DNA of 13,989 nt from Dehalococcoidales bacterium (GCA_028713395.1 JAQTOJ010000024.1:1-13989), one strand, 5' to 3'; positions 7,374 through 13,458 are shown, counted from the first letter of the stretch. Numbers and translations are program-made. The notes: generated by a model not told the origin, from the sequence alone.

Positions 7374-8781
7374 CCTCTATTTCTATTTCCTGGCGGCGTC
7401 CTTTACGCAGGCGCGGACCTTCGCCTTCACGTTCTTTGGTGGGCGTGCCCTTCTTTTTCTTCTTGGCTTTGGCATCTTCACGCGCCGGGCCGCCGAGTAT
7501 TTCTTCTGCGAAACGGACTTCACGTTTCTGCGGCGTTGCGGGCGCTTCGAACTTCACCGGTTGCGCGGTTTCAACTTCTTCTACAACCTCTTCCGCCGGC
7601 GTCTCGCCTTCTTCTACTTCTACGGCCGCAATCTCCGCTTTACCGGCCGCAACTGCCACTGCCTCGGTTTCGGCTTTTTCATCCAGCGCTGCTTCCGCGG
7701 CGGCTTCTTCTTCCTCGGCGGGTTTGGCGGCTTCACGCTCGGCTTCCCAAATGGAGGCCGGTTTGATATCGATCTTCCAGTTGGTCAATTTCGCGGCTAA
7801 ACGGGCGTTTTGCCCTTCTTTGCCAATCGCCAGGGATTGCTGCTTGTCCGGCACGATCACCGTGGCTACGCCTTCGTTACGGTGTAATTCCACCGCCACG
7901 ATCTGGGCCGGGCTTAAGGCGTTGGCGATAAAATTAGCGGGGTCGGCATTCCATGCCACCACGTCTATCTTCTCACCGTTCAGTTCACTGACGATGTTCT
8001 GGATGCGGATGCCGCGTAAACCCACGCAGCAGCCCACCGGGTCGATACCCGGCTGCTTGGTAGTGACGGCCACTTTACTGCGGAAGCCTGCTTCACGCGC
8101 CACGGATTTTATTTCCACTGTGCCGTTGGTCACTTCCGGTATTTCCAGTTCGAAAAGCCGCTTTAAAAGTTCCGGGTGCGAACGGGAAACTATCACCTTG
8201 GGGCCTTTGGCGGTCTTGGCCACTTCTACCATGTAGACTTTCAGTCTCTGGCCAATGCGGTATCGTTCCGTCGGAATCTGTTCCTGCGGCGGTAACACCG
8301 CCTGGGCTCTCCCCAGGTCGAGCATCACCTGGCGCGCTTCGATCCGCTGGATGATCGCGCTCACGATATCGCCGGATTTCCCGGCGTATTCTTCAAAGAT
8401 CGCGCTGTGTTCGGCTTCATGCAAACGCTGTAAAATCACCTGCTTGGCAGTCTGCGCGGCGATACGTCCGGCGTTCTGCGGCGTGGCTTCCACCATCAGC
8501 AGTTCTTCAAGTTTGGCGTCGGATTTGAATTTTTTCGCTTCTGCCAGTGTCATCTGACTGCGGGAATCGTCTACTTTTTCTACGACAGTCTTCTCCGCCC
8601 AGACCTCTACCCTGCCCGTATTCCGGTTGATTTTCACGGCAATATTCTGGTTGGGGGCAAAACTATCCTCTTTACGGTAAGCGGAAACTAACGCCGACTC
8701 CACCGCAGTGATGACAGTTTCTTTGGGCAGATTTTTCTCTGCCGATAACTGGGTGATAGCGAGGAGAAACTCGCTTTTCAT
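7357..8781 (-). CDS. nusA: Transcription termination/antitermination factor NusA with charged C-terminal tail
   Basis: NusA binds RNA polymerase and nascent RNA, promotes pausing and intrinsic termination, and takes part in rRNA antitermination. Domains in the 474-residue protein: N-terminal RNA-polymerase-binding domain (about 1-125), S1 domain (about 134-200), KH1 with DPVGCCVGLRGIRIQ at 247-261, and KH2 with IGKEGQNARLAAKL at 319-332. From about residue 345 the E. coli AR repeats are absent. A low-complexity Glu/Ala-rich stretch takes their place, then a Lys/Arg cluster and a very acidic end (EIEIEDEETY). The gene is first in the operon. Its leader has a promoter (8860-8888) and an intrinsic-terminator-like hairpin (8817-8844), a layout consistent with NusA autoregulation. 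GAGG lies about six bases before the ATG. Confidence 0.96.
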   Translation of the reverse strand: MKSEFLLAITQLSAEKNLPKETVITAVESALVSAYRKEDSFAPNQNIAVKINRNTGRVEVWAEKTVVEKVDDSRSQMTLAEAKKFKSDAKLEELLMVEATPQNAGRIAAQTAKQVILQRLHEAEHSAIFEEYAGKSGDIVSAIIQRIEARQVMLDLGRAQAVLPPQEQIPTERYRIGQRLKVYMVEVAKTAKGPKVIVSRSHPELLKRLFELEIPEVTNGTVEIKSVAREAGFRSKVAVTTKQPGIDPVGCCVGLRGIRIQNIVSELNGEKIDVVAWNADPANFIANALSPAQIVAVELHRNEGVATVIVPDKQQSLAIGKEGQNARLAAKLTNWKIDIKPASIWEAEREAAKPAEEEEAAAEAALDEKAETEAVAVAAGKAEIAAVEVEEGETPAEEVVEEVETAQPVKFEAPATPQKREVRFAEEILGGPAREDAKAKKKKKGTPTKEREGEGPRLRKGRRQEIEIEDEETY

Positions 8782-8816
8782 CTCAGACCTCAGCCTCCAT
8801 ATTTATTCGCATCAAG

Positions 8817-8844
8817 AAAAAAAGTGGGAATCACACCCACTTTT
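8817..8844 (-). terminator. Intrinsic-terminator-like hairpin in the nusA leader (candidate attenuator)
   Basis: On the minus strand AAAAGTGGG pairs with CCCACTTTT around a 7-base loop and runs into seven Ts, a textbook intrinsic terminator. It lies 35 bases upstream of the nusA ATG and starts about 8 bases after the predicted transcription start. Nothing upstream on this strand looks like a gene that needs terminating, so it most likely controls nusA itself. NusA-stimulated termination in the leader would give negative feedback. The structure is seen directly; the regulatory role is inferred. Confidence 0.75.
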
Positions 8845-8859
8845 CAAGTAATCACGCTC

Positions 8860-8888
8860 AGTATAACATAATTGCAAGACCCGTGCAA
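8860..8888 (-). promoter_or_regulatory. Sigma70-type promoter of the nusA operon
   Basis: TTGCAC (-35, 8883-8888) and TATACT (-10, 8860-8865) are separated by exactly 17 bases on the minus strand. The start should fall near 8852-8853, which puts the terminator-like hairpin immediately inside the leader. It is the only good promoter I see upstream of nusA on this strand, and would drive the whole run of genes down to purA. Confidence 0.72.
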
Positions 8889-8919
8889 CCGGAAAACACC
8901 TTGCCGCGAGCCTCTAAAA

Positions 8920-9080
8920 CGGCCCCCTTTGGCTTTAGTTGGTCACCCCTTCTGTCATCCCCCCTTTCTCTTGTCATTCTCAGAGCACGCAGTGGGAAAG
9001 AATCTGGTATTTCTCCCCCTCTTGTCATGCTGGAGGAGCCCGCCTTTTCTCCAACACTACAGGACGACGAAGCATCTCCG
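8920..9080. repeat. Mosaic of intergenic repeat fragments, non-coding
   Basis: No plausible gene is seen here on either strand. The sequence is a patchwork of short phrases of the kind that recur between genes in some Chloroflexota and other bacteria: TTGTCATTCTCAGAGC, GGGAAAGAATCTGG, and GGACGACGAAGCA at 9062-9074. The last of these is repeated exactly at 13905-13917, at the other end of the window. Short open frames across it are low in convincing codon structure and are treated as chance. Confidence 0.6.
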
Positions 9081-9149
9081 GGTGGGGCTGTACACTTCCC
9101 CTTGTCCACTTTCACGTCATCCCAACGGAAGTTGAAATCCAGCGTTTCC

Positions 9150-9213
9150 TTCTCCCTTCAAGCTTGCAGAGCCCATCCCCGTCCTGATCGGGGAGAGATA
9201 CAGAGGGATTTGT
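9150..9213. repeat. Dispersed repeat, copy A
   Basis: This copy runs CCCTTCAAGCTTGCAGAGCC, a hairpin TCCCCG/CGGGGA (9176-9181 with 9189-9194, 7-base loop), then GAGGGATTT at 9203-9211. It aligns without gaps to copy B, 174 bases to the right, with only scattered base differences. It is likely an intergenic repeat family; no coding is seen. Confidence 0.75.
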
Positions 9214-9217
9214 CATA

Positions 9218-9290
9218 AATCTACCTCCTTGTCTCCTCGCCCCTTGTGGAAGAGGACTAAGGTGAGGGGGTATATTGCCCCATATGCGCA
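9218..9290. repeat. GC-rich intergenic repeat fragment between copies A and B
   Basis: The stretch reads CTCCTCGCCCCTTGTGGAAG, then GGACTAAGGTGAGGGGG. On the minus strand one frame gives PPHLSPLPQGARRQGG, the pseudo-peptide often produced by a widespread intergenic repeat rather than by a gene. This and the flanking copies make up most of the spacer. From 9390 to about 9600 I see no feature beyond a doubtful 63-codon frame. Confidence 0.5.
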
Positions 9291-9323
9291 TCTTCATCGC
9301 CATCCCATGTGAATCTAGTTGTT

Positions 9324-9387
9324 CCCTCCCTTCAAGTTTGAAGAGCCTGTCCCCGACCTGATCGGGGAGAGGTCAGGAGGGATTTGG
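9324..9387. repeat. Dispersed repeat, copy B
   Basis: This copy runs CCTCCCTTCAAGTTTGAAGA, a hairpin TCCCCG/CGGGGA (9350-9355 with 9363-9368, 7-base loop), then GAGGGATTT at 9377-9385. Where it differs from copy A, the stem bases are conserved and changes fall mostly in the loop and flanks, as expected if the RNA or DNA hairpin is the conserved part. Confidence 0.75.
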
Positions 9388-9611
9388 TAAATTATCAATG
9401 CAGACGAATCGGAACTTGATACAATGTGCTGCCCCCGCCTCCACTACCCCATCACGAGATACGAAGTACCTAAGCAATCTCTCTTCTGCAAATCGAACTG
9501 ATAAGCCGAAAATAGCGCGCTGGGTGCGGTTCGTTAGGTAAGATAAAACTTCATTCCACATCAACCAAAAGCAAATGAGACCTCAATAACCGGGTTTACA
9601 GGCTGTTTTTC

Positions 9612-9638
9612 TTGACATTTCCCTTCAGGATGTATGAT
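9612..9638 (+). promoter_or_regulatory. Promoter of the initiator tRNA gene
   Basis: A perfect -35 TTGACA (9612-9617) is followed after 15 bases by TATGAT (9633-9638). An alternative -10, GATACT at 9636-9641, gives an 18-base spacer. Either places the start within about ten bases of the mature tRNA 5' end, leaving a very short 5' leader for RNase P. Confidence 0.65.
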
Positions 9639-9650
9639 ACTGAATGATGA

Positions 9651-9725
9651 CGCGGGGTGGAGCAGTGGCAGCTCGTCGGGCTCATAACCCGAAGGTCGTT
9701 GGTTCAAATCCAACCCCCGCTACCA
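9651..9725 (+). tRNA. Initiator tRNA-fMet (CAT anticodon), CCA encoded
   Basis: The 75-base gene folds as a normal cloverleaf: acceptor CGCGGGG/CCCCGCT, D stem GAGC/GCTC with a 7-base D loop, anticodon arm TCGGG-CTCATAA-CCCGA, variable loop AGGTC, T arm GTTGG-TTCAAAT-CCAAC, discriminator A and encoded CCA. Three features mark it as an initiator rather than an elongator or Ile-lysidine tRNA: the three consecutive G:C pairs closing the anticodon stem, the CAT anticodon, and the absence of a 1:72 pair. Position 1:72 here is C:U rather than the common bacterial C:A. It lies divergent from and upstream of nusA. Confidence 0.95.
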
Positions 9726-9736
9726 AATTAGAAGCT

Positions 9737-9776
9737 AAAAAGCCCTCGAAACCATGTAAGGAATCGGGGGCTTTTT
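9737..9776. terminator. Bidirectional intrinsic terminator after the tRNA
   Basis: AAAAAGCCCTCG (9737-9748) pairs with CGGGGGCTTTTT (9765-9776), with one T:G wobble. The stem is flanked by A-rich sequence on the left and T-rich sequence on the right, so it can stop the tRNA transcript on the plus strand. It can also stop the membrane-protein cassette that reads toward it on the minus strand. Confidence 0.85.
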
Positions 9777-9781
9777 CATTT

Positions 9782-9801
9782 TTGCTAACAAATTGCTAAC
9801 A
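9782..9801. repeat. Tandem TTGCTAACA repeat beside the tRNA
   Basis: Two identical 9-mers, TTGCTAACA at 9782-9790 and 9793-9801, are spaced by 11 bases, one DNA turn. A related TTGCTAA lies on the minus strand at 11698-11704. Direct repeats of this size and phasing, at the border of an integrase-bearing block next to a tRNA, fit arm-type integrase binding sites. The copy number is too small to be sure. Confidence 0.4.
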
Positions 9802-9872
9802 GTAGATATTTAATTATCATAGTGAGTATTGAGGAAAGACAAGGGAAGTATCAAGAATAATGAACACGTACT

Positions 9873-10259
9873 TTACTGGTTCTGTTTTGGATATTGACCT
9901 TCAATATCTTTCATGCAGTCTTCAGCTTCCTTTTTTGTATAGGTAAGGTCTCTACGAATTACAAAGTGTACAATAAAACAGATGATTCCCGCTAAAGTAG
10001 AAGATGCAAACACTGACCAGAAAATGACCAGCTTTACATCCTCTGTATTTGGAGGCATTGACATTGCTGCGAATAAAGCTGTCGGTGCTACACCCAGGAA
10101 AAAAAAGGCAAGGGATAAAAATAATGTGTCACCTGATTTAATTCGCGAAATTGTTTTTTTTAGACGGTTCCAGTCAGATTCTGGGACAGCATAAGCTCCT
10201 TCCTTTGACGGGCTTTTAAGCTCATATTCCTGACTAAAAACAGGAGTCTGTTTAGTCAC
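9873..10259 (-). CDS. Two-helix membrane protein of unknown function
   Basis: The 128-residue protein is not recognised. Visible: a polar N-terminal region with SDWNRLKKTISRIKS (29-42, amphipathic), two hydrophobic segments at about 45-66 (LFLSLAFFFLGVAPTALFAA) and 76-101, and a charged, probably helical end (102-128). The start is GTG at 10259, with AAGGAG nine bases upstream. The first 8 bases overlap the zinc-ribbon gene before it, so the two are almost certainly translated from one mRNA. The sequence is AT-richer than the core genes, consistent with acquisition. It may act with its partner as a membrane module. Confidence 0.75.
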   Translation of the reverse strand: MTKQTPVFSQEYELKSPSKEGAYAVPESDWNRLKKTISRIKSGDTLFLSLAFFFLGVAPTALFAAMSMPPNTEDVKLVIFWSVFASSTLAGIICFIVHFVIRRDLTYTKKEAEDCMKDIEGQYPKQNQ

Positions 10260-10554
10260 TTTTAATGACTCCTTTTGTTTCTTCGGAAGTCTTTTCCTTG
10301 CTTAAAGAAATGAGTCCCAGTGGGATAGCGTTAAAAAATTTGATATATCCGCATTTAGTACACGTGGCAACTATGACAGGCACGATAGAATTGTTTCCAC
10401 CCAAAACAATACTGCCGCTAAAGAATTCACGAAGTTCGAAAACTGTGTCGCTGACAACCCAATTGTTATTGTCACAACAAGTGCATTTTTTGTCTGTCCA
10501 ATAAAGGGCTAGTTTTTCAACAAGTATTTTTTTCTGTTCATCATTTAAGCGCAT
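10252..10554 (-). CDS. Zinc-ribbon-like protein of unknown function
   Basis: The 100-residue protein begins MRLNDEQKKILVEKLALYW and has two metal knuckles, C24-x-C26-C27 (KCTCCDN) and C65-x2-C68 (CTKCGYIKFFN). A central block, VFELREFFSGSIVLGGNNS, separates them. The order of a short helical lead, first knuckle, VFELREF block and second knuckle followed by FFNA resembles small proteins I have seen on bacterial mobile elements, but no function is known to me. ATG with AGGGG seven bases upstream; its own promoter lies at 10581-10608. It overlaps the two-helix membrane protein gene by 8 bases. Confidence 0.75.
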   Translation of the reverse strand: MRLNDEQKKILVEKLALYWTDKKCTCCDNNNWVVSDTVFELREFFSGSIVLGGNNSIVPVIVATCTKCGYIKFFNAIPLGLISLSKEKTSEETKGVIKSD

Positions 10555-10580
10555 ATTATAACCCCTGTATCATGTAAGAA

Positions 10581-10608
10581 ATTATACTCTATATTGTGTA
10601 ATAGTCAA
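10581..10608 (-). promoter_or_regulatory. Promoter of the zinc-ribbon/membrane-protein cassette
   Basis: TTGACT (10603-10608) and a perfect TATAAT (10581-10586) are 16 bases apart on the minus strand. The transcription start would be about 20 bases before the zinc-ribbon ATG. The intact promoter and good ribosome site argue that this cassette is expressed independently of the decayed integrase just upstream. Confidence 0.7.
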
Positions 10609-10624
10609 ATATTATTGTTACTAA

Positions 10625-11056
10625 TCAATTTACAGCAAGTAGTATTTCGTCAAACCGTTTGGCGGCGGCTGTCTGCATACCTGGAGCTACGTGGCTGTAA
10701 GTATCGAGGGTTATTTGAATGCTAGAATGCCCTAGTCTTTCCTGTACAACTTTCGGATGTATTCCTTGTTTTAACATCAAAGAGGCATGCGTATGCCTGG
10801 CATCATGCAAACGAACACTTTTCAATCCGATTCGGCGCGTAAGTTTAATCCAAGCATGGGTTATCGTGTCTGGTAATAACGTCGTTCCATCAATATGACT
10901 GAATAATAAACTATCATCGTTCAAAGGATTTCGGCATAGTAAATGCAAGCCTTTTTGATAACCATAATGGCCGTCGCCTTGCAATTTTTGACTACTATTT
11001 TGAAAATACACTAACCCTAGTTTCTTGGGCACGGCAAAATCTTGCACCAAAATCAA
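10625..11056 (-). pseudogene. Tyrosine recombinase (phage-type integrase), C-terminal fragment
   Basis: The last 100 or so residues match the catalytic end of phage-type integrases: RLHDARHTHASLMLKQGIHP (box II H-x-x-R), QERLGHSSIQITL (conserved His), and DTYSHV with the nucleophilic Tyr. The box I arginine (usually in GLRRGE-like context), the core-binding domain and the arm-binding domain are missing. A TAA precedes the TTG start by one codon, and the first 40 residues do not resemble integrase. The intact enzyme is normally 350-400 residues; this frame has 143. It is best read as a truncated, inactive remnant of the element that entered next to the tRNA. Confidence 0.8.
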
Positions 11057-11205
11057 GTTTTAGTATCTTTCCTTTTAGTGAATTACTTAAGCTTATAATA
11101 CCTCTGTGGTTTGCCACGATTGCCGAATAGACCTTCTAATTAACGTTAACGATACCAAACCCAAATCAGCCCCAGTTGTTCACTTTCTACTTCGTTTGGT
11201 TTTCA

Positions 11206-11667
11206 TCACATTGACACCGTAGCAATAAACAGAATCGGGAAGGTTAAAAATGAGACAATTAACAAGAGTAACGTTCTCCTTAAGTTGTCCTTCATCTCTC
11301 TTACCGTTTCATCCCCTAGGTCATCTCTGGACATTAAAAATCCAAATTCCTTGAATCCGTTTAAATCCTCGGTCTCTGCCATCGGGGGCGTGGCTCCCCA
11401 AAGTGATTTTGAGTAGGGATGTACGTCTTTCCATTTTGAATAGTGATTCTGTTTTAAGTAATTGTTTAATCGGCGTCTTTCAATGAAATTTATTATCATC
11501 AAACTCACCCAAGTTGTAGCGGCGTATATCGTGAATAAATTGAAGAGAACATCCTCCGAGGCGTGTAGAAATACGGTGAAACGAAGTATCAGCAATAACA
11601 AGACAAAGCCAAACCACACCAGCCAGTAAATCCTTGCCTTACCTTTTATACTATTAGTGTTACTCAT
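11206..11667 (-). CDS. Three-helix membrane protein of unknown function
   Basis: The 153-residue protein is not recognised. Hydrophobic segments lie at about 13-33 (YWLVWFGFVLLLLILRFTVF), 39-61 and 131-151. A soluble loop of about 70 residues between the second and third helices contains ERRRLNNYLKQNHYSKWKD and PYSKSLWGATPP. Two ATs-rich promoter elements lie unusually close to the ATG (see 11677-11682). It sits between the integrase fragment and the excisionase-like frame and is probably cargo of the decayed element. The coding call rests on the coherent membrane pattern and length. Confidence 0.65.
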   Translation of the reverse strand: MSNTNSIKGKARIYWLVWFGFVLLLLILRFTVFLHASEDVLFNLFTIYAATTWVSLMIINFIERRRLNNYLKQNHYSKWKDVHPYSKSLWGATPPMAETEDLNGFKEFGFLMSRDDLGDETVREMKDNLRRTLLLLIVSFLTFPILFIATVSM

Positions 11668-11676
11668 TGACTACCT

Positions 11677-11682
11677 ATTATA
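11677..11682 (-). promoter_or_regulatory. Extended -10 element just upstream of the three-helix protein
   Basis: TGATATAAT on the minus strand is an extended -10 (TGn plus perfect TATAAT). A weak TTGCTA sits 16 bases further upstream. The -10 ends only nine bases before the ATG at 11667, so a start at the usual distance would give a leaderless or near-leaderless mRNA. Confidence 0.45.
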
Positions 11683-11745
11683 TCAAGAGTTATAGAATTA
11701 GCAACCCACAACAACTTGGCTGATTACAGTCTAGACAGGCATAAT

Positions 11746-11776
11746 AAGAAGGGCTAGCGATGAACTAGCCCTTCTT
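11746..11776. terminator. Strong hairpin terminator after the excisionase-like frame
   Basis: AAGAAGGGCTAG (11746-11757) pairs perfectly over 12 bases with CTAGCCCTTCTT (11765-11776) around a 7-base loop. It lies directly after the stop codon at 11782 on the minus strand. The U run is modest (CTTCTTATT), and the other direction ends CTTCTTTGTTT. It may also catch read-through from the radical SAM gene. Confidence 0.75.
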
Positions 11777-11781
11777 TGTTT

Positions 11782-11961
11782 CTAGTGGTCTTTGACCCAT
11801 TTAATCAGGTCTGCCTTGAAAAATACCAGTTTACTCCCCACCAGATGTGACGGTAGCCCTTCCTTCATCAGCTTGTACAGCGTCTGATGACTGATGCCTA
11901 GAAATTTCTGGGCATCGGCAAAAGAGTAGATAACCTTTTCTAAATCAATATCAGATTCCCG
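11782..11961 (-). pseudogene. Excisionase-like HTH frame without a standard start codon
   Basis: Reading the minus strand from just after a TAG at 11962-11964 gives about 59 residues. YSFADAQKFLGISHQTLYKL is followed by MKEGLP, HLVGSKLVFFKADLIKWV and the stop. This matches the compact winged-helix DNA-binding domain of Xis/MerR-like excisionases (HTH_17): helix-turn-helix, Gly-Leu-Pro turn, then beta hairpin and DLIKWV. No ATG, GTG or TTG precedes the domain in frame; the only candidate is a rare ATT. It is either decayed or started non-canonically. Its presence beside an integrase remnant supports a former integrative element. Confidence 0.6.
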
Positions 11962-12003
11962 CTAATCACATAGGCACGTATTGCCGTATTGTCCTATTCT
12001 TCC

Positions 12004-13458
12004 CTAGTAAAACCTGGGCGCATCCTGTGGAGCCAGCGGACATATTGGATTCGGCAAATAGCGGTTGCCGTAGGCAAATAGCGCATCGCGGAAACAATGC
12101 CCGCTGGCGCGGTGGCATTCATCAAAATGGTCGCAATCATGGCAAACCGAACCGGTAAATTTGTTACGCGCCGGGTAAATGTAATCGAGCAGACGCTTTG
12201 AATTCCAGATCTCCATGATCGATTGCCGGTGTATATCGCCCACGAAATGTTCCTCTATCTGGGGTATTTGTTCGCAAAGAAAAGCGCGTCCGTCCGGCGC
12301 AATGCTCATCGAACTGGATCCCCCGGAACAACGTGAACGTTTCTGCCAGTTGGCCCAGCGTTCTTCCAAACTTGGCTCAGCATCATTGCTCTTGGCGGTA
12401 TCCCGCGCCTGCGCGCCGTAAACAATGGTGCAATCGCCGAACTCCGTGCGTAAATTCTCCACCTGCTCCGCCACCCGGGCGCTATCCGCCGGATTGACGA
12501 AAAGATCGTCGGCATGATGAAAGTGGGAACGACCGTAATCGATTAGCTGCATGTCTCTGACGCCCATGCCGTACAAAAACCTCAGGAGTTGCGGCGCCAG
12601 CTTGATGTTATACGGCGTCAGCACGGCTTTCGCCCGCACGGCAACCCCGTTTGCCAGCAGGTTTTTTATCGAATCGATCGCGCGTTCGTACGAACCTTTC
12701 GCGCCGGTCAGAAAATCCGCGATTTCCGGATTCGGCGCATCGATGCTGATCTGCACGTTTCTTTCCGCCAAACCGATATCCGCCAGACGCGCCGCCATAT
12801 TACGGTCGATATGGCATTTGGTCGATACAAAAAACCACATGTTGTTCCGCACCAGATATTCAAAAACTCCCAATGCGTCCCGGTAGGTCAGCGGATCGCC
12901 GCCCAGCAATCCCACCCGGTCGATCTTCAGTGCGGCCGCCTGATCGATGATCTCGAACCATTGCTTAGAGGTCATTTCATCGGTCAACTTTATCGGGCGT
13001 CTCTCGGCGTAACAATACCGGCAGTCAGTCTGGCATCTATGGGTCAACGTCAGATTGAACGTTATCGGCACTTCCAGCCGGCGCGGATGCTTTAGTTTCA
13101 CTGGCGGACTCAGCAGGTCTTTGGCGGCATATTTCACGATTTCCCGTCCCCCGGTTTCAGAACGGGGCAGAAGTCGTTTTATCCCGTCTTTGTTGACCCA
13201 GGTGATCGTATCGCTTACGAGTTGCCCGGCTTGCTCGTTTGATAAATCGAGCAGATAGGCTATCTGCGAAGCCGCATCCGTGTTTGAATTTGTCCCGTCG
13301 AAGAGGCTCAACACCAGAATGGTTTTTTGATCCAGCACCAAATAACCCAGTTTGTGGGGGTTTCGGTCGATTAGCGCCGCCCGGGAACCATTTTTCTTGA
13401 GTTCCCAATCAGGAGAAATGACTAGATTATCACTACCCGGAGCAGATTTGTTCAACAC
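12004..13458 (-). CDS. Radical SAM/SPASM peptide maturase with PqqD/RRE-like N-terminus
   Basis: The 484-residue protein should bind three [4Fe-4S] clusters and modify a peptide. An N-terminal region (about 10-100) resembles the PqqD/RRE fold that binds leader peptides. The radical SAM motif C142-x3-C146-x2-C149 (CQTDCRYC) follows, with GGDPL at 186-190. The C-terminal SPASM domain has all seven cysteines: C377-x12-G-x4-C395, then C439-x2-C442-x5-C448-x6-C455 and C473. The usual C-x3-C spacing is x6 here. The start is taken as GTG at 13458 with GGAGAG three bases upstream; TTG at 13455, six bases from GGAG, is equally possible. It lies 47 bases after the Cys-rich peptide gene, so that peptide is the likely substrate. 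The reaction (thioether or other Cys-centred link) is inferred. Confidence 0.9.
   Translation of the reverse strand: MLNKSAPGSDNLVISPDWELKKNGSRAALIDRNPHKLGYLVLDQKTILVLSLFDGTNSNTDAASQIAYLLDLSNEQAGQLVSDTITWVNKDGIKRLLPRSETGGREIVKYAAKDLLSPPVKLKHPRRLEVPITFNLTLTHRCQTDCRYCYAERRPIKLTDEMTSKQWFEIIDQAAALKIDRVGLLGGDPLTYRDALGVFEYLVRNNMWFFVSTKCHIDRNMAARLADIGLAERNVQISIDAPNPEIADFLTGAKGSYERAIDSIKNLLANGVAVRAKAVLTPYNIKLAPQLLRFLYGMGVRDMQLIDYGRSHFHHADDLFVNPADSARVAEQVENLRTEFGDCTIVYGAQARDTAKSNDAEPSLEERWANWQKRSRCSGGSSSMSIAPDGRAFLCEQIPQIEEHFVGDIHRQSIMEIWNSKRLLDYIYPARNKFTGSVCHDCDHFDECHRASGHCFRDALFAYGNRYLPNPICPLAPQDAPRFY

Noticed and set aside
7270..8236. Long plus-strand frames opposite nusA and ylxR (up to 266 codons)
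   Set aside because: They are shadows of the high-confidence nusA/ylxR genes, with repetitive Ser/Ala/Arg content and no recognisable domain.
8858..9303. Several open frames of 60-110 codons on both strands in the nusA-tRNA spacer
   Set aside because: They lie in repeat fragments, overlap each other in several frames, have low-complexity compositions and produce the PPHLSPLPQG type of repeat peptide.
9373..9564. 63-codon minus-strand frame (MMWNEVLSYL...)
   Set aside because: It overlaps repeat copy B, shows no domain and has no clear ribosome site. It was left out, although a short unknown gene cannot be fully excluded.
11140..11149. TTAACGTTAA palindrome between the integrase fragment and the three-helix gene
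   Set aside because: A single 10-base AT-rich palindrome with no partner site; too little to call an operator.
9984..11964. GATTCCCGCTAA present at 9984-9995 and 11953-11964, considered as attachment-site duplicates
   Set aside because: A 12-base match is expected several times by chance in 14 kb. One copy lies inside a coding region, and it matches the tRNA 3' end over only seven bases.
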